Below are positions 55,085-64,000 of a stretch of 64,000 nucleotides of DNA, piece by piece (position 1 is the first letter of the stretch; each line of letters begins with the position of its first letter). The notes beneath the pieces are model-generated. The model worked only from the letters and a program-made list of their open reading frames with translations, was not told the origin of the DNA and ran no database searches. The translations under genes were made by a program, and so were the position numbers. Where the stretch lies: positions 29,368,539-29,432,538 of the forward strand of contig NC_031496.1 in the NCBI RefSeq assembly GCF_000237925.1, read 5' to 3'. Origin of the DNA: Schistosoma mansoni (lineage: Eukaryota > Platyhelminthes > Trematoda > Strigeidida > Schistosomatidae).

Positions 55085-56450
55085 TAAACAGGAATGAAGT
55101 TAGTGTGTAATTGTTTGTCTGTACAATTAGTTACCTTTAAATATACTTTTCTCTCCTAAAATTATATCTGAAGTATTCATTGTGACAAAAAGGAAAGAAA
55201 TGTTTTTTCTCTCATTGTCATTGTTGTTAGTAAGTGATGAATATAAAACAGCTCTTTTTCATCAATCACATATCTCTTCAGTTGTGATTTCTTTGTCAAT
55301 CACTTATCATTATTTCTTCTACTTTCCTCCCAACCCCTGCCATCCTTCATCTCTTCGATGTGTATTTATTCACTTAATAATTATCATAAAACACTGTGTG
55401 GTGAACTAAGTCTTACTCGAAATCACTAAGTGCCTTTGTAAAATATGAAAATCTATATTAAGTACACTATTTGAATATCTTTCCTGAGTTTTCCTTTACA
55501 CACTCCACTAGTCTTCCAATCCTGTTATTATTCCGATTGCTCTCTGTTTTCCTTCATCTTCACTTTTTATCTTTATCTTCTCGTGGTAAACATTCTACTT
55601 CCGATTCCTTCTACATACTACTTATATCTATCTGCATAAGTAGCGCATATCATAATGGTTAGCTTATCGGAAGTATAAAGGAAAAGATAACTGAAATGTT
55701 GCAACTGTCGTCATACTATAATTGTTTGTTTTCGTTACTGCTTAGAAGTAGTGTTGAGTATGGTCTACGTAGGGGGTAATGTTGATGGTGATAGGAAGCT
55801 GATAAATTTTTTTGTATTTCCGTATGTTCCTGTACTAGACAAAAGGAAAATAGCTTACGTGTATACACATTTATATATGTACAGGATAAATATGATTGTA
55901 GTTTTTTTGTAATTATTAATGGTTGTTTCTATTATCAGTAATGTTTGACGATGTCGGTAATCCTTCAACGTATGCATCTACATTTTTGCATATTTGTCTG
56001 TCTGTATATATGTATGTGTGGATGAGTAAAAGCGAAATTATGTAGTTTAAAAATAACATTCGTGGAATTATTACTCGTAAGGATCTGTGTTTTCTTTTTT
56101 TTGATATTCAGCATTTTACTTGATAAGTTTTTCCATACTATGTATATATATATCCTGAATGCATACCTTGATGTCACTTTTTAATCTATAGTATAGTATA
56201 TTTGTATTGTGGAATCTAGGCCACACTTTTCATTCTATTCGGAATTTACCTACATCCCTAGTGTTGATGTCCTTCCTTAGGGAAATCTGAAGTCATCATC
56301 TATTCAAATATCAAATTTAACCTTGAGTGATGAATCCACTGAAAGTACAAAACTCCTTACCGAATTAAATAAATCACTTTCAAAAGTTTAAAATATCTAC
56401 AAAACCGCTTATCTAGATAATAATTATATAAAACTACCCACCCACTCTTA
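55085..56450. other. AT-rich stretch without recognised features
   Basis: Short serine/leucine-rich frames only. Nothing supported. Confidence 0.4.
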
Positions 56451-56454
56451 AGGT

Positions 56455-56760
56455 AGTAACTCACCGATGACAATTAATGATGATCACAGTTTGTGTTGTG
56501 ACATACTAATTGATGGTGAAGATGTTGGTTGTTAGATTTTGGCAAATGCAATAACCTAAAGGTATAATCCAAACAGTGTATGTGCCACCCTTAAGGTTCT
56601 AGGTTTGTGTCTGTATGTGATGATAAGTATACACTGTTTAATGGTAATCATAGATTAAGATGGAACATCTATCCTAGTTTCCATTGGTTTTTCTGGCTCT
56701 GAGACGGTCAGGAAGATTTGTATTTCAAGTGGTTGATCCTGATTCTGTGAGTTCTTGATG
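56455..56760 (+). mobile_element. Decayed family B copy
   Basis: Leader-like GGTAGTAACTCACCGATGAC, B-box-like GGTTCTAGGTTTGTGTC and a trailing TAGATTAAGATGGAACATC in family order. Very old. Confidence 0.35.
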
Positions 56761-56839
56761 AAAATCGCCTACCAAATTTGTTTACGAATAATTAAGAAAT
56801 TAAATCCATATTATAGACCGAAATAGGTTTCATTGCAAT

Positions 56840-57021
56840 CAGAAGGGGTTAAGTGCTCTGGCGCGAGACTGGTAGGTCCCAGGTTCTAATCTCGCGAGGC
56901 GGGATCGTGGATGCGCACTGCTGAGGAGTCCCATAATAGGACGAAACGACCGTCCAGTGTTTCCATGTTTTCCATGGTGATCTAGCTTCAATTGATTCAT
57001 GATTTCAACTATGAAAATTTT
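56840..57021 (+). mobile_element. Family B HHR SINE, 5'-shortened, with 8-bp target-site duplication
   Basis: Only ten bases of inverted end (CAGAAGGGGT) precede a switch into the sense head (TTAAGTGCTCTGGCGCGAGA). B-box region, intact HHR and short 3' end (TTCAACTATGAAAA) follow. ATTGCAAT flanks it at 56,832-56,839 and 57,022-57,029. Confidence 0.8.
56915..56960 (+). ncRNA. Hammerhead ribozyme of family B (intact core)
   Basis: GCACTG, CTGAGGA, stem II GTCC/GGAC, GAAAC, 4-nt GACC loop on a 2-bp stem III, GTC, CAGTGT. Stem I keeps six pairs, with one G-U. Confidence 0.75.
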
Positions 57022-57354
57022 ATTGCAATATAAAAAAAGTCCTATAATTTACTGATGTGATTTTTTAAAGCTATTCTCGATTACGCCTATGTTACCATGC
57101 CTAGACGAAAATAAACGAAACAGAGTAATATCCTTTGATATATTAGCTGAAAGCCAATAAGTCACTGATCTATCACCTTGCTATTTTAGCATGGCTCTAT
57201 AAATTTTAACTGTTGATCTACAAATGTAAGAAAATAATATTTTTTTTCTGGTTAATTATTGTCCGAAACACAATAACTGAAATTGTTTTTACAATGTATC
57301 ATGAAGATTGTTGAACTGAAAGTTCCAATTCATTGACTCACTTTGATTAATTAA

Positions 57355-57510
57355 TCAGTGAAAACCAGGAGACACTGGATAGCTTTTTTAACCTGGTTTC
57401 CAAATAGTCCCTGATAGTTTACATCCTCGACATTTCTAAGGATCAAACTTGGGGCTTAAAGGCCTTGTGTCAGCAACTGATCTTCAGATCACTAAACTTC
57501 AGTCAATTCA
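57355..57510 (-). mobile_element. Decayed family B copy
   Basis: AAAACCAGGAGACACTGGAT, AAGGATCAAACTTGGG and TTCAGATCACTAAACTTCAG follow the minus-strand family order. Confidence 0.4.
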
Positions 57511-57544
57511 TGATGCAAAGCTAGGGTTTTTACTTTCTCCTTTT

Positions 57545-58325
57545 GAATTTGGCCTCTGCTTGAATATATTGATCTTGGTAGTTCGGCAACGAGTTAGTGT
57601 AAGACATCAAGAAAAAATATATATTTAGAACATTACATGTAAGTGAACAATATTGTCTTCAATTAGATCATCATCAGGCTTTACTCTAATATACATGAAG
57701 ATTTATACGAAAATTTTAAACCAATCAAGGCTATTTGAGTCAATAATCACAATGAGATAGAATACGTCACCGAGTATAATAGGTAAAAGTACAAGTTGAT
57801 AGTGGGAAGACAAGTGTACTGATAGTAGTAAGAATATTAAATTATGATAACAAAAGTCTTATCAATAGTTAAACATTGGAAATAGGGGGTCAAATGTGGG
57901 TAAATAGACTTACAATAGTGATCACAAAACATTAAAATCATTACGTAATAAGAAGTATGTAAATAGATAGTGAAGAATACAAACGGAAAGAGGCAGAAAA
58001 TTACAAACAAATGATAACAAAATTAAAAATAATTATAATAATGTAATTTGTTATGTCCAGCCATGGAAGGGATAGGGGGTTACAAATTTCTTCTGTACAC
58101 ATAAATTGGGGTGGAATGTACGAATTCCTATGGCTTCAGCTTTATGAAGGAGACGGGAACGAACTCCGTTGGGAAACGATGGAGGTATACGATAGATCAC
58201 TCGAAATGATTTCGATTTATCTACATTATTACCACTATCAATTAGATGTTCCAAGATAGAACTGAGTATTGTTTTTATCTGTCCCTTCCCAAACCATGCT
58301 GGTAGATGTTCATTCATTCGTTGGC
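57545..58325 (-). mobile_element. Penelope-like element, 5'-truncated copy
   Basis: The minus strand carries the last 88 codons of a protein (58,051-58,317) followed by a ~500-bp untranslated tail, parts of which recur at 25,495-25,780 and near 58-200. The protein segment ILSSILEHLIDSGNNVD, KSFRVIYRI, LLHKAEAIGIRTF and HPNLCVQKK fits the C-terminal half of the GIY-YIG endonuclease that marks Penelope-like retroelements (conserved H, the EAI..R helix, then PxLCxQ in place of PxLNxD). Reverse transcriptase is missing. It could instead be another element with a GIY-YIG-like end. Confidence 0.6.
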
Positions 58326-58540
58326 ATACTACTTGGTAACTTAATCTGAGATGTGAGAAGTAATTTCCTTCATTATTTATTACCTATGACTAATCAATTA
58401 ATTACATTTATTGACCTGTTGTTTAATGTTGTTTCATTTATTCAAAATTACCTTTGAAAGGAGGTTAAAAAAATGTTATTAAAGAGTTAATGACTGATAA
58501 TGATTAATGTGTTATACCCCTACTTCGTTGAATGGTAATA

Positions 58541-58587
58541 CTAGTAGTAGTTAGTAGTAGTTAGTAGTAGTAGTAGTAGTAGTAGTA
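58541..58587. repeat. TAG/AGT trinucleotide microsatellite
   Basis: Imperfect, then perfect AGT units. Confidence 0.9.
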
Positions 58588-58817
58588 AACAAAAAATAAT
58601 TATTGGCCAGTAATTGTTGTGATTTCTATTCCCTTAATATTAAATTATATTATTATTTCTTGTGGCGGTTAATTACTATCCTATTTCATATTATTATTAT
58701 TAATATCATTATTGTCAATGGATGAAATTTGTTAGCGATGATGTAGATAGAAAAGGGAGACAATATTCCATCCTATATGTGTATATACATGCATAAATGA
58801 TAAGTATTAGAAGGCAA

Positions 58818-58865
58818 TACTACTACTACTACTACTACCACTAGCACTACTACTACTACTACTAC
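58818..58865. repeat. ACT trinucleotide repeat, left flank of the LTR element
   Basis: ACT units run to the LTR edge at 58,866. The array resumes after the element at 63,255 and passes into ATA units, so the retrotransposon landed inside a trinucleotide array. Confidence 0.9.
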
Positions 58866-59136
58866 TGTGGTGTGAGCTACTGATATCAACATAAGTAGTA
58901 TATATGGTGAGTAAGGAATAGAATATCTGACAGCAGAAGATTGAGAAGATCAAGAAGAGAAGAACAGAAATAAAAAGCAATTTGTGTGAAAATCCAGGAA
59001 CAATGAAGCCTGAGGCAATTGAAGAACATTTTGCAAATAGTGTATCATAGCATGGTTTTTGTATTTTACCAAGTAACGTTGTAATTTGTGCTAAATACAT
59101 AGTTGGGTGTCCTCACCTGTGTTCTCATTCACAACA
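58866..59136 (+). repeat. Left LTR
   Basis: 271 bp, TG...CA ends, apparently identical to the right LTR. Contains AGTAGTATATATGG near 58,890, a possible TATA-like element. Confidence 0.9.
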
Positions 59137-59158
59137 TTTGGTGTCGCTGCCTCCAAGG

Positions 59159-59800
59159 ATGAAGATCCCATGGCCGAAGGAATTTGAGGACGGAGATGTG
59201 ATGAGCTTCCTGAAGGAGTTCGAAGCCGTGGCGGAGCTGGTGGGAGTGAAGGAGCCGAAGGCGAAGACGGTGGTGCTGGGGACGCTGCTGAGAGGCAGAG
59301 CGAAAGCTGTATATGACAGCCTGGACGGTGCGGGCGGTAAGACGACATGGGAGGCAGTCACGGAGAGGTTGATCGTGGAGTTCGATAGCCCAGTGGACAG
59401 AGAAGAAGCACTGCAGAAGTTCCGAGTGGCGAAGTTGCCGATCGATGGTGATCCGCTGGTGCTGGCCGTCGAGCTTACCAAGTTGCTGCGTCGCGCGCTG
59501 CCAAATCTGGATGAGGAGTCGGAGGCACAGTTGTTGGCGTCGCAGTTTATCGAGAGCGTGCCAGTTGCCGTTTCCCAGCAGCTGAGACTGGTACACGCCG
59601 CGCAACCTATGGATATCAGTGAGCTTGCAAAGGTGACGCGGCAGTTGATGACACGAACAGTAGCTCCGGTCGCGTGCGAAAGTCAGGAGATAAGCAGCAT
59701 TGAGAAGAAGATTGAAGAACTGCAGCACGAGATTGCGGCATTACGAGTGATTCGTAAAAGGAATGATAAGTGTTTCGCATGTGGAGGGACAGGACACTGG
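59159..59800 (+). CDS. Gag-like region of the LTR retrotransposon
   Basis: The first ATG after the primer site (59,159) begins MKIPWPKEFEDGDVMSFLKE, the retrotransposon-type Gag fold seen in gypsy elements: FLKEFEAVAELVGV, WEAVTERLIVEF, then a helical region. It ends in a CFACGGTGHW zinc-knuckle-like motif near 59,775 that would bind RNA. Gag and Pol appear to share one continuous frame at this junction, as in several gypsy lineages. Confidence 0.8.
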
Positions 59801-59859
59801 AAGATACGACGAAAACGGAGATATTTTAGACGTTACGTGTTTCCTTCTTACTCTAGGGA

Positions 59860-60240
59860 TCTGGGGGTTGTTGCATTAGTAGATAGAGGGGCAGTCTATG
59901 CAAGAGTGAACGTAAATGAACTAGATTTAGTGTGCCTAATCGATACAGGGGCAGCAGTTTCGTTAATAGGCAAAGAGCAATGTAAGAGATTCAAGCCGTG
60001 TAAAGTCGCAGTTCACACTATAGGAGGGCATATGTTAGAGGTATTAGGCGTGTCTAACAGTATCGTAAAAGTGGATGGTTCGGCGATAAGTTTCCCGTTC
60101 GTGGTAACCGCAAACCTGTCGAGACCAATATTAGGAGCAGATTTCCTAAGAGAAGTAAAAGCCATAGTTGACCTAAGAAGCGGTAAGGTGGTCACGAAGT
60201 ACGGTTCATTCCCAATACATGAAAGTAGCGAGGTGGCTGA
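59860..60240 (+). CDS. Aspartic protease region of the LTR retrotransposon
   Basis: LVCLIDTGAAVSLIG carries the D-T/S-G-A signature of retroviral-type aspartic proteases, followed by the hydrophobic flap region and ILGADFLREVKAIVDL, the second conserved motif (ILG-x-D-F-L). It would process the polyprotein inside the particle. Confidence 0.85.
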
Positions 60241-60349
60241 GGTTAGAGTGGCAACAGCCGTTCCGACGAAGAAACCAAACATCACCGAGTTGTGCAAAAA
60301 GTATGCGAAGCTGTTCACTGGAGAAGGAGAACCGTACGGATTTTGCGAC

Positions 60350-61000
60350 AAAGTAAAGCACGAAATCCCGATAAAGAACGATGGAGGAAGTATATTCACA
60401 ACACGTCGTGTCCCTGTGCACTTAGAGGCTGAAGTAAATCGACAGGTCCAAGAGATGCTGAAAGAAGGAATAATTGAGGAGGCGGACAGCCCATATAGCT
60501 CACCGGTACTCTTGGTAAAGAAACCGAATGGGAAATATAGATTTTGTGTTGATTTTAGAGAACTGAATAATATAACAGAACTAAAGCCGTGTGCAATGCC
60601 AACAGTAGTGGAAACATTAGATCGGCTGCAGAATGCCACAGTGTTTACAGTGTTAGATTTGCGGTCAGGTTATTGGCAGCTGCCTATAAAAGAGAGCGAT
60701 CGAAGCAAAACAGCATTTACCATACGTGATAAACAATATCAATTTAGACGAATGCCGTTTGGATTGGCGGGTGCACCATTTACGTTCAGAAGATTAATGT
60801 CGCTACTGCTCAGGGATCTAGATAATGTCGAAGTGTATGGCGACGATGTAGTTGTATACAGCCAGACAGAAACAGATCATGTCAAGCATGTGGAAGCGGT
60901 CTTAAAGCGAATTGAAGAATTCGGACTTCGAATTAATAAGGACAAGTCACAGATGGCTAAAAGTAGCATCACGTTGTTGGGGCATAAAGTGGGAAATGGA
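60350..61000 (+). CDS. Reverse transcriptase region of the LTR retrotransposon
   Basis: Motifs in order: VQEMLKEGIIEEADSPYSSP, KPNGKYRFCVDFRELNNIT, FTVLDLRSGYWQLPI, FRRMPFGLAGAPFTFRRLM and the catalytic VYGDDVVVYS, then LLGHKVGNGEIKP. This is a typical Ty3/gypsy RT with YGDD rather than the commoner YIDD. Confidence 0.92.
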
Positions 61001-61179
61001 GAAATAAAACCACTGCCGGAGAAAATTCTGACTATAAAGAACGTTGCAGTACCGAATTCGAAAAGGAAATTGAGACAGTTCCTGGGAAGGGCGGCGTTCT
61101 ACAGTCGGTTCATCAAGAATTTCAACGAAATAGCAGCACCCCTTTATAAGTTGTTGAGTAACACTAAATTTTCGTGGAC

Positions 61180-61600
61180 TGAAACCGCCCAACAAACGTT
61201 TAATCAAATCAAAAACGTGCTGGACGACCGCCAGATGACGCTAAGACTGCCCGAACTGGAGAAACCGTTTACAGTGACAACAGACGCAAGTGACCATGGT
61301 ATAGGTGCCGTTTTAAGTCAGTCTAATAGAGTGGTGGAATACGCAAGTCGCGTTCTCACGCCTGCGGAACAGAAGTATTCAACGATCGAAAAGGAGTGTT
61401 TAGCGATTGTGTAGGCAGTAGACAAGTGGAGACCATATCTGTTAGGTAGACGATTTCACATCGAGACTGACCATAAACCTCTGCAGTGGCTACAAACAGC
61501 ACGAGACCCACGTGGGAAGTTGGCGCGATGGATGATACGTCTGCAGGAGTATGACTTCAGTATCGGGCATGTTCCAGGGAAGGAAAATGTAATGGCGGAC
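61180..61600 (+). CDS. RNase H region of the LTR retrotransposon
   Basis: Carries the gypsy RNase H signatures FTVTTDASDHGIGAVLSQ and the YSTIEKECLAIV step, then TDHKPLQWL and a GKENVMADYLSR ending. The region shows the expected order for the family. Confidence 0.85.
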
Positions 61601-61839
61601 TACCTGTCAAGACCAGACATGGAAGCCGAGCTTCCATTGACAGCATACGCAGTGAACAGTATAGAGGGAGACCCACTAGAACTCGTCCGGCAACAGAAAT
61701 CTGATCCTAAACTTCGAGAGGTAATCAGAGTGATAAGAGAGGGGGCAGATGTTGACAAACGAGCAATGGACAAGGAGGTAATAATGTTGCTTCGGCAAAA
61801 GGAAAGACTGAAAGTGAACACATATGGAGCTCTGGTCTG

Positions 61840-62880
61840 GCAGGATGATGACAAAAATTGGGTGGCTGTGATCCCGAAAGACTGGCGGCGTAAGATGATA
61901 CACGAATGCCATCAGGTAGCGCACACAGGTATCGCAAGAACGACAGATTTACTACGGCAAAGTGCATACTGGCCAGGCATGAGAGACGATGTGGCCCAAT
62001 ATGTGTTGACATGCCAGCAGTGCCAATTAATGAAAAGCGATAGATACATGCAACCGCCATTGCAGTCGGTCCCAGTAACCGCAGTCGGTGATCTATGGTC
62101 GGTAGATGTGATGGGACCATTTCCACAGACGGATAGCGGCAACCGATACTTACTAGTAATGACGGAACATGCTACACGATGGGTCGACGCTGTACCGATT
62201 GCCGACCAGCGGGCGAAAACAGTGACCGAAGTAATAATCCGGCACATTGTAGCGGGTCATGGAGTACCGAAGATGATACTAACCGACCAGGGTCCCTGTT
62301 TTGAAAGTGACGAGTTTAAGGCCCGTTTAAAGCAGTTCGGCATCAAGAGGATACGAACTACACCGTATCACCCTCAGACGAACGGGCTTACGGAAAGAAA
62401 CAACCGGACATTAAAGGAATGGTTAGCATCTAAAGGAGGGGATTGGGAGAAAGAGTTACCACTAATTCTGCTGGCGCATCGTGCCTCCATCCAAGGAACA
62501 ACCAAGAAATCACCTTTCCTACTTATGTATGGTAGACAGCCACGACTTCCAATGCATAGTAAAACGTGGCCACAGCAGCAGAAGTGGACAGCAACAAGAT
62601 TAAGGAAAGAGAGGACGGAGGCAATAAAGAACGTGAAAAAGAAACAAATATCAGACATCAAGAAGGCGGAACAGCAGAGAAGAGCGTGGAAGCCTTTTAG
62701 AGTGGGGGACCTGGTAAAGTGTAGAGAACGGAGAGCTAACACTGAAGGAGGACCAGGGTCAGGAAAGCTGATCCCGAAATGGGAGGGACCGTACATTATC
62801 ACGGAGAGACGCGGCCCAGTTTACACGATCCGGAGAGAAGACAAGCAGAAGCGTGTAAATGCCAGTCAACTACAGAGATG
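61840..62880 (+). CDS. Integrase region of the LTR retrotransposon
   Basis: HHCC zinc domain (HECHQVAHTGIARTTDLL, CQQCQ), catalytic D (WSVDVMGPFP), D (ILTDQGPCFES) and E (TNGLTERNNRTLKEWL) in the DD35E order, and a C-terminal GPY/F module (PKWEGPYIITERRGPVYTI). It would insert the cDNA into chromosomes. No chromodomain is seen and no envelope gene follows. Confidence 0.92.
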
Positions 62881-62983
62881 GTTTCAAGAACATCATGAGC
62901 ACGAGTCACGAACAGCACCAAAGGAGACAATGGTACGCCGATCAGAAAGATTGCGAGAACAGCTTATTAAAAGGGGGGACGAG

Positions 62984-63254
62984 TGTGGTGTGAGCTACTG
63001 ATATCAACATAAGTAGTATATATGGTGAGTAAGGAATAGAATATCTGACAGCAGAAGATTGAGAAGATCAAGAAGAGAAGAACAGAAATAAAAAGCAATT
63101 TGTGTGAAAATCCAGGAACAATGAAGCCTGAGGCAATTGAAGAACATTTTGCAAATAGTGTATCATAGCATGGTTTTTGTATTTTACCAAGTAACGTTGT
63201 AATTTGTGCTAAATACATAGTTGGGTGTCCTCACCTGTGTTCTCATTCACAACA
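62984..63254 (+). repeat. Right LTR
   Basis: 271 bp, apparently identical to the left LTR. Preceded by the purine tract AAAAGGGGGGACGAG. Confidence 0.9.
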
Positions 63255-63311
63255 CTACTACCACTAGCACTACTACTACTACTACTACTAATAATAATAA
63301 TAATAATAATA
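63255..63311. repeat. ACT/ATA trinucleotide repeat, right flank of the LTR element
   Basis: Continuation of the array that ends at 58,865. Confidence 0.9.
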
Positions 63312-63487
63312 CAACGAACTAAAATGATACAACACATTCCTGTAGGTAAGAGGGATGATTTTAATCAGCTCAATTCTGTCACATTTAATCATTATGTTAT
63401 GGGTAAATAGAAATGATTAATTAATTATCTGTGAGAAAATACTCACTTTGAGTAAAATCAAAGTTTACTAATAAACGTATGTTTTAT

Positions 63488-63886
63488 GTGAAGGGGGGTT
63501 ATGTGGAGATTTTAGTAATTTTATATAGTTGTGATCATGAGTCAATTGAATAGTTCAACCAGTTGTGTTGGGAGATATGAACTCACTGAAGATATTGGTG
63601 AATAGTTGTTCAATTTCGTGGATTGATTGAAGTTAGACATTAACACCGTTGGATGACGGACGACTCAGTGGTCTATCGGTTAAGTGCTCGCACGCGAGAC
63701 TGATATGTCCTAGGTTCGAATCTCATGAGGCGGGATCGTGGATGCGCACTGAGGAGGAGTCCCACTATAGGATGAAACGGCCGTTCAGTGCTTCCAGGTT
63801 TTCGATGGTTGTCTAGCTTCAATTGACTCATGATTTCAACCATATAAAATTACTAAAATCTCCACAAACCCCCCTTCTGATGATGA
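63488..63886 (+). mobile_element. Family B HHR SINE with both long ends
   Basis: Inverted left end GAAGGGGGGTTATGTGGAGA to GTCAATTGAA, then a switch into the sense leader (TAGTTCAACCAG). Leader, A box (GACTCAGTGGTCTATCGG), B box (AGGTTCGAATCTC), damaged HHR (GAGGAGGA in place of CTGAGGA) and the complete long 3' end (CTCCACAAACCCCCCTTCTG). The best copy for seeing the full unit of about 400 bp. Confidence 0.82.
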
Positions 63887-64000
63887 TCATATGCTTACTA
63901 GTGACTGGCTCCATGAGGTATTTCCTGGAGTTCTAATGAGAAGCAGTAACCAGTGGAGTTCAACCAGGTCTGTTGTGAGATATCAACTCACTGAAAATAT
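63887..64000 (+). mobile_element. Start of a further family B unit, cut by the window end
   Basis: ATGATCATATGCTTACTAGT, GAGAAGCAGTAACCAGTGGA and ATATCAACTCACTGAAAATA are the far leader of family B, as at 37,604 and 43,348. It follows the previous 3' end without spacer, so the units are in tandem. Confidence 0.7.

Larger units (their letters stand above)
58866..63254 (+). mobile_element. Gypsy/Ty3-type LTR retrotransposon, young, nearly whole
   Basis: Two 271-bp LTRs (58,866-59,136 and 62,984-63,254) begin TGTGG and end CAACA. They look identical by eye, so the insertion is recent. CTAC on both sides (58,862-58,865; 63,255-63,258) fits a 4-bp target duplication, though the repeat context makes this ambiguous. 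A primer-binding-site-like TGGTGTCGCTG starts at 59,139 and a polypurine tract lies just before the right LTR (about 62,969-62,983). Coding parts in order are Gag with zinc knuckle, aspartic protease, reverse transcriptase, RNase H and integrase, the Ty3/gypsy order. It looks almost whole, with about one break. GC content is higher than in surrounding DNA. Confidence 0.92.

Noticed and set aside
59125-59728. Antisense open frames over the Gag region
   Set aside because: They are shadows of GC-richer retrotransposon coding sequence; no domains.
1-64000. CRISPR arrays, operons or bacterial-type genes
   Set aside because: No regularly spaced direct repeats with unique spacers and no compact gene clusters; the sequence is eukaryotic throughout.

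Overview
The window is AT-rich, repeat-packed intergenic or intronic DNA from a blood fluke (genus Schistosoma; species not determined). The main evidence is the dispersed Sm-alpha-type tRNA-derived SINE with its hammerhead ribozyme (HHR), together with RTE-type LINE tails, a Penelope-like fragment and a gypsy-type LTR retrotransposon. Names used here: family A = Sm-alpha-like HHR SINE; family B = a second, more abundant tRNA-headed HHR SINE; family C = a third tRNA-headed repeat with a worn HHR; REP525 = an unidentified ~525-bp retroposon with a TAAA-type 3' end. No prokaryotic-style gene, operon, CRISPR or true tRNA gene is present.

Layout. 0-8 kb: family B and A copies, several folded back on themselves, a solo-LTR-like block (1852-2332) and a REP525 copy. 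8-13 kb: one family C repeat in otherwise featureless AT-rich DNA. 13-21 kb: REP525 copies, family B copies including a head-to-tail pair, and an inverted pair of a hairpin repeat. 21-30 kb: RTE LINE 3' ends on both strands, and a family B copy split by a 1.26-kb insertion. 30-46 kb: a second solo-LTR-like block, a target-site-flanked family A foldback, several family B copies, a 200-N assembly gap and a possible acidic terminal exon on the minus strand. 46,194-46,329: the best host-gene evidence, a spliced exon opening a discoidin (F5/8 type C) domain on the plus strand; much of the surrounding DNA may be its introns. 47-58 kb: REP525, family A/B copies and a Penelope-like tail. 58,866-63,254: a young, nearly whole gypsy/Ty3-type LTR retrotransposon with apparently identical 271-bp LTRs, inserted in a trinucleotide repeat. 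The last 500 bp hold a family B copy joined to the start of another.

Most notable. (1) Families A, B and C share one layout: a tRNA-like head with A and B boxes, then a type I hammerhead (CUGANGA, stem II, GAAAC, a tiny stem III with a 4-nt loop, GUC, stem I). (2) Many B copies and some A copies are foldbacks. Both outer ends derive from the SINE 3' end in opposite orientation, the inner switch point differs between copies, and exact 8-15-bp target-site duplications flank the whole unit. That suggests insertion by reverse transcription primed from both sides of the target break. This is my inference and the candidate new phenomenon of the window.
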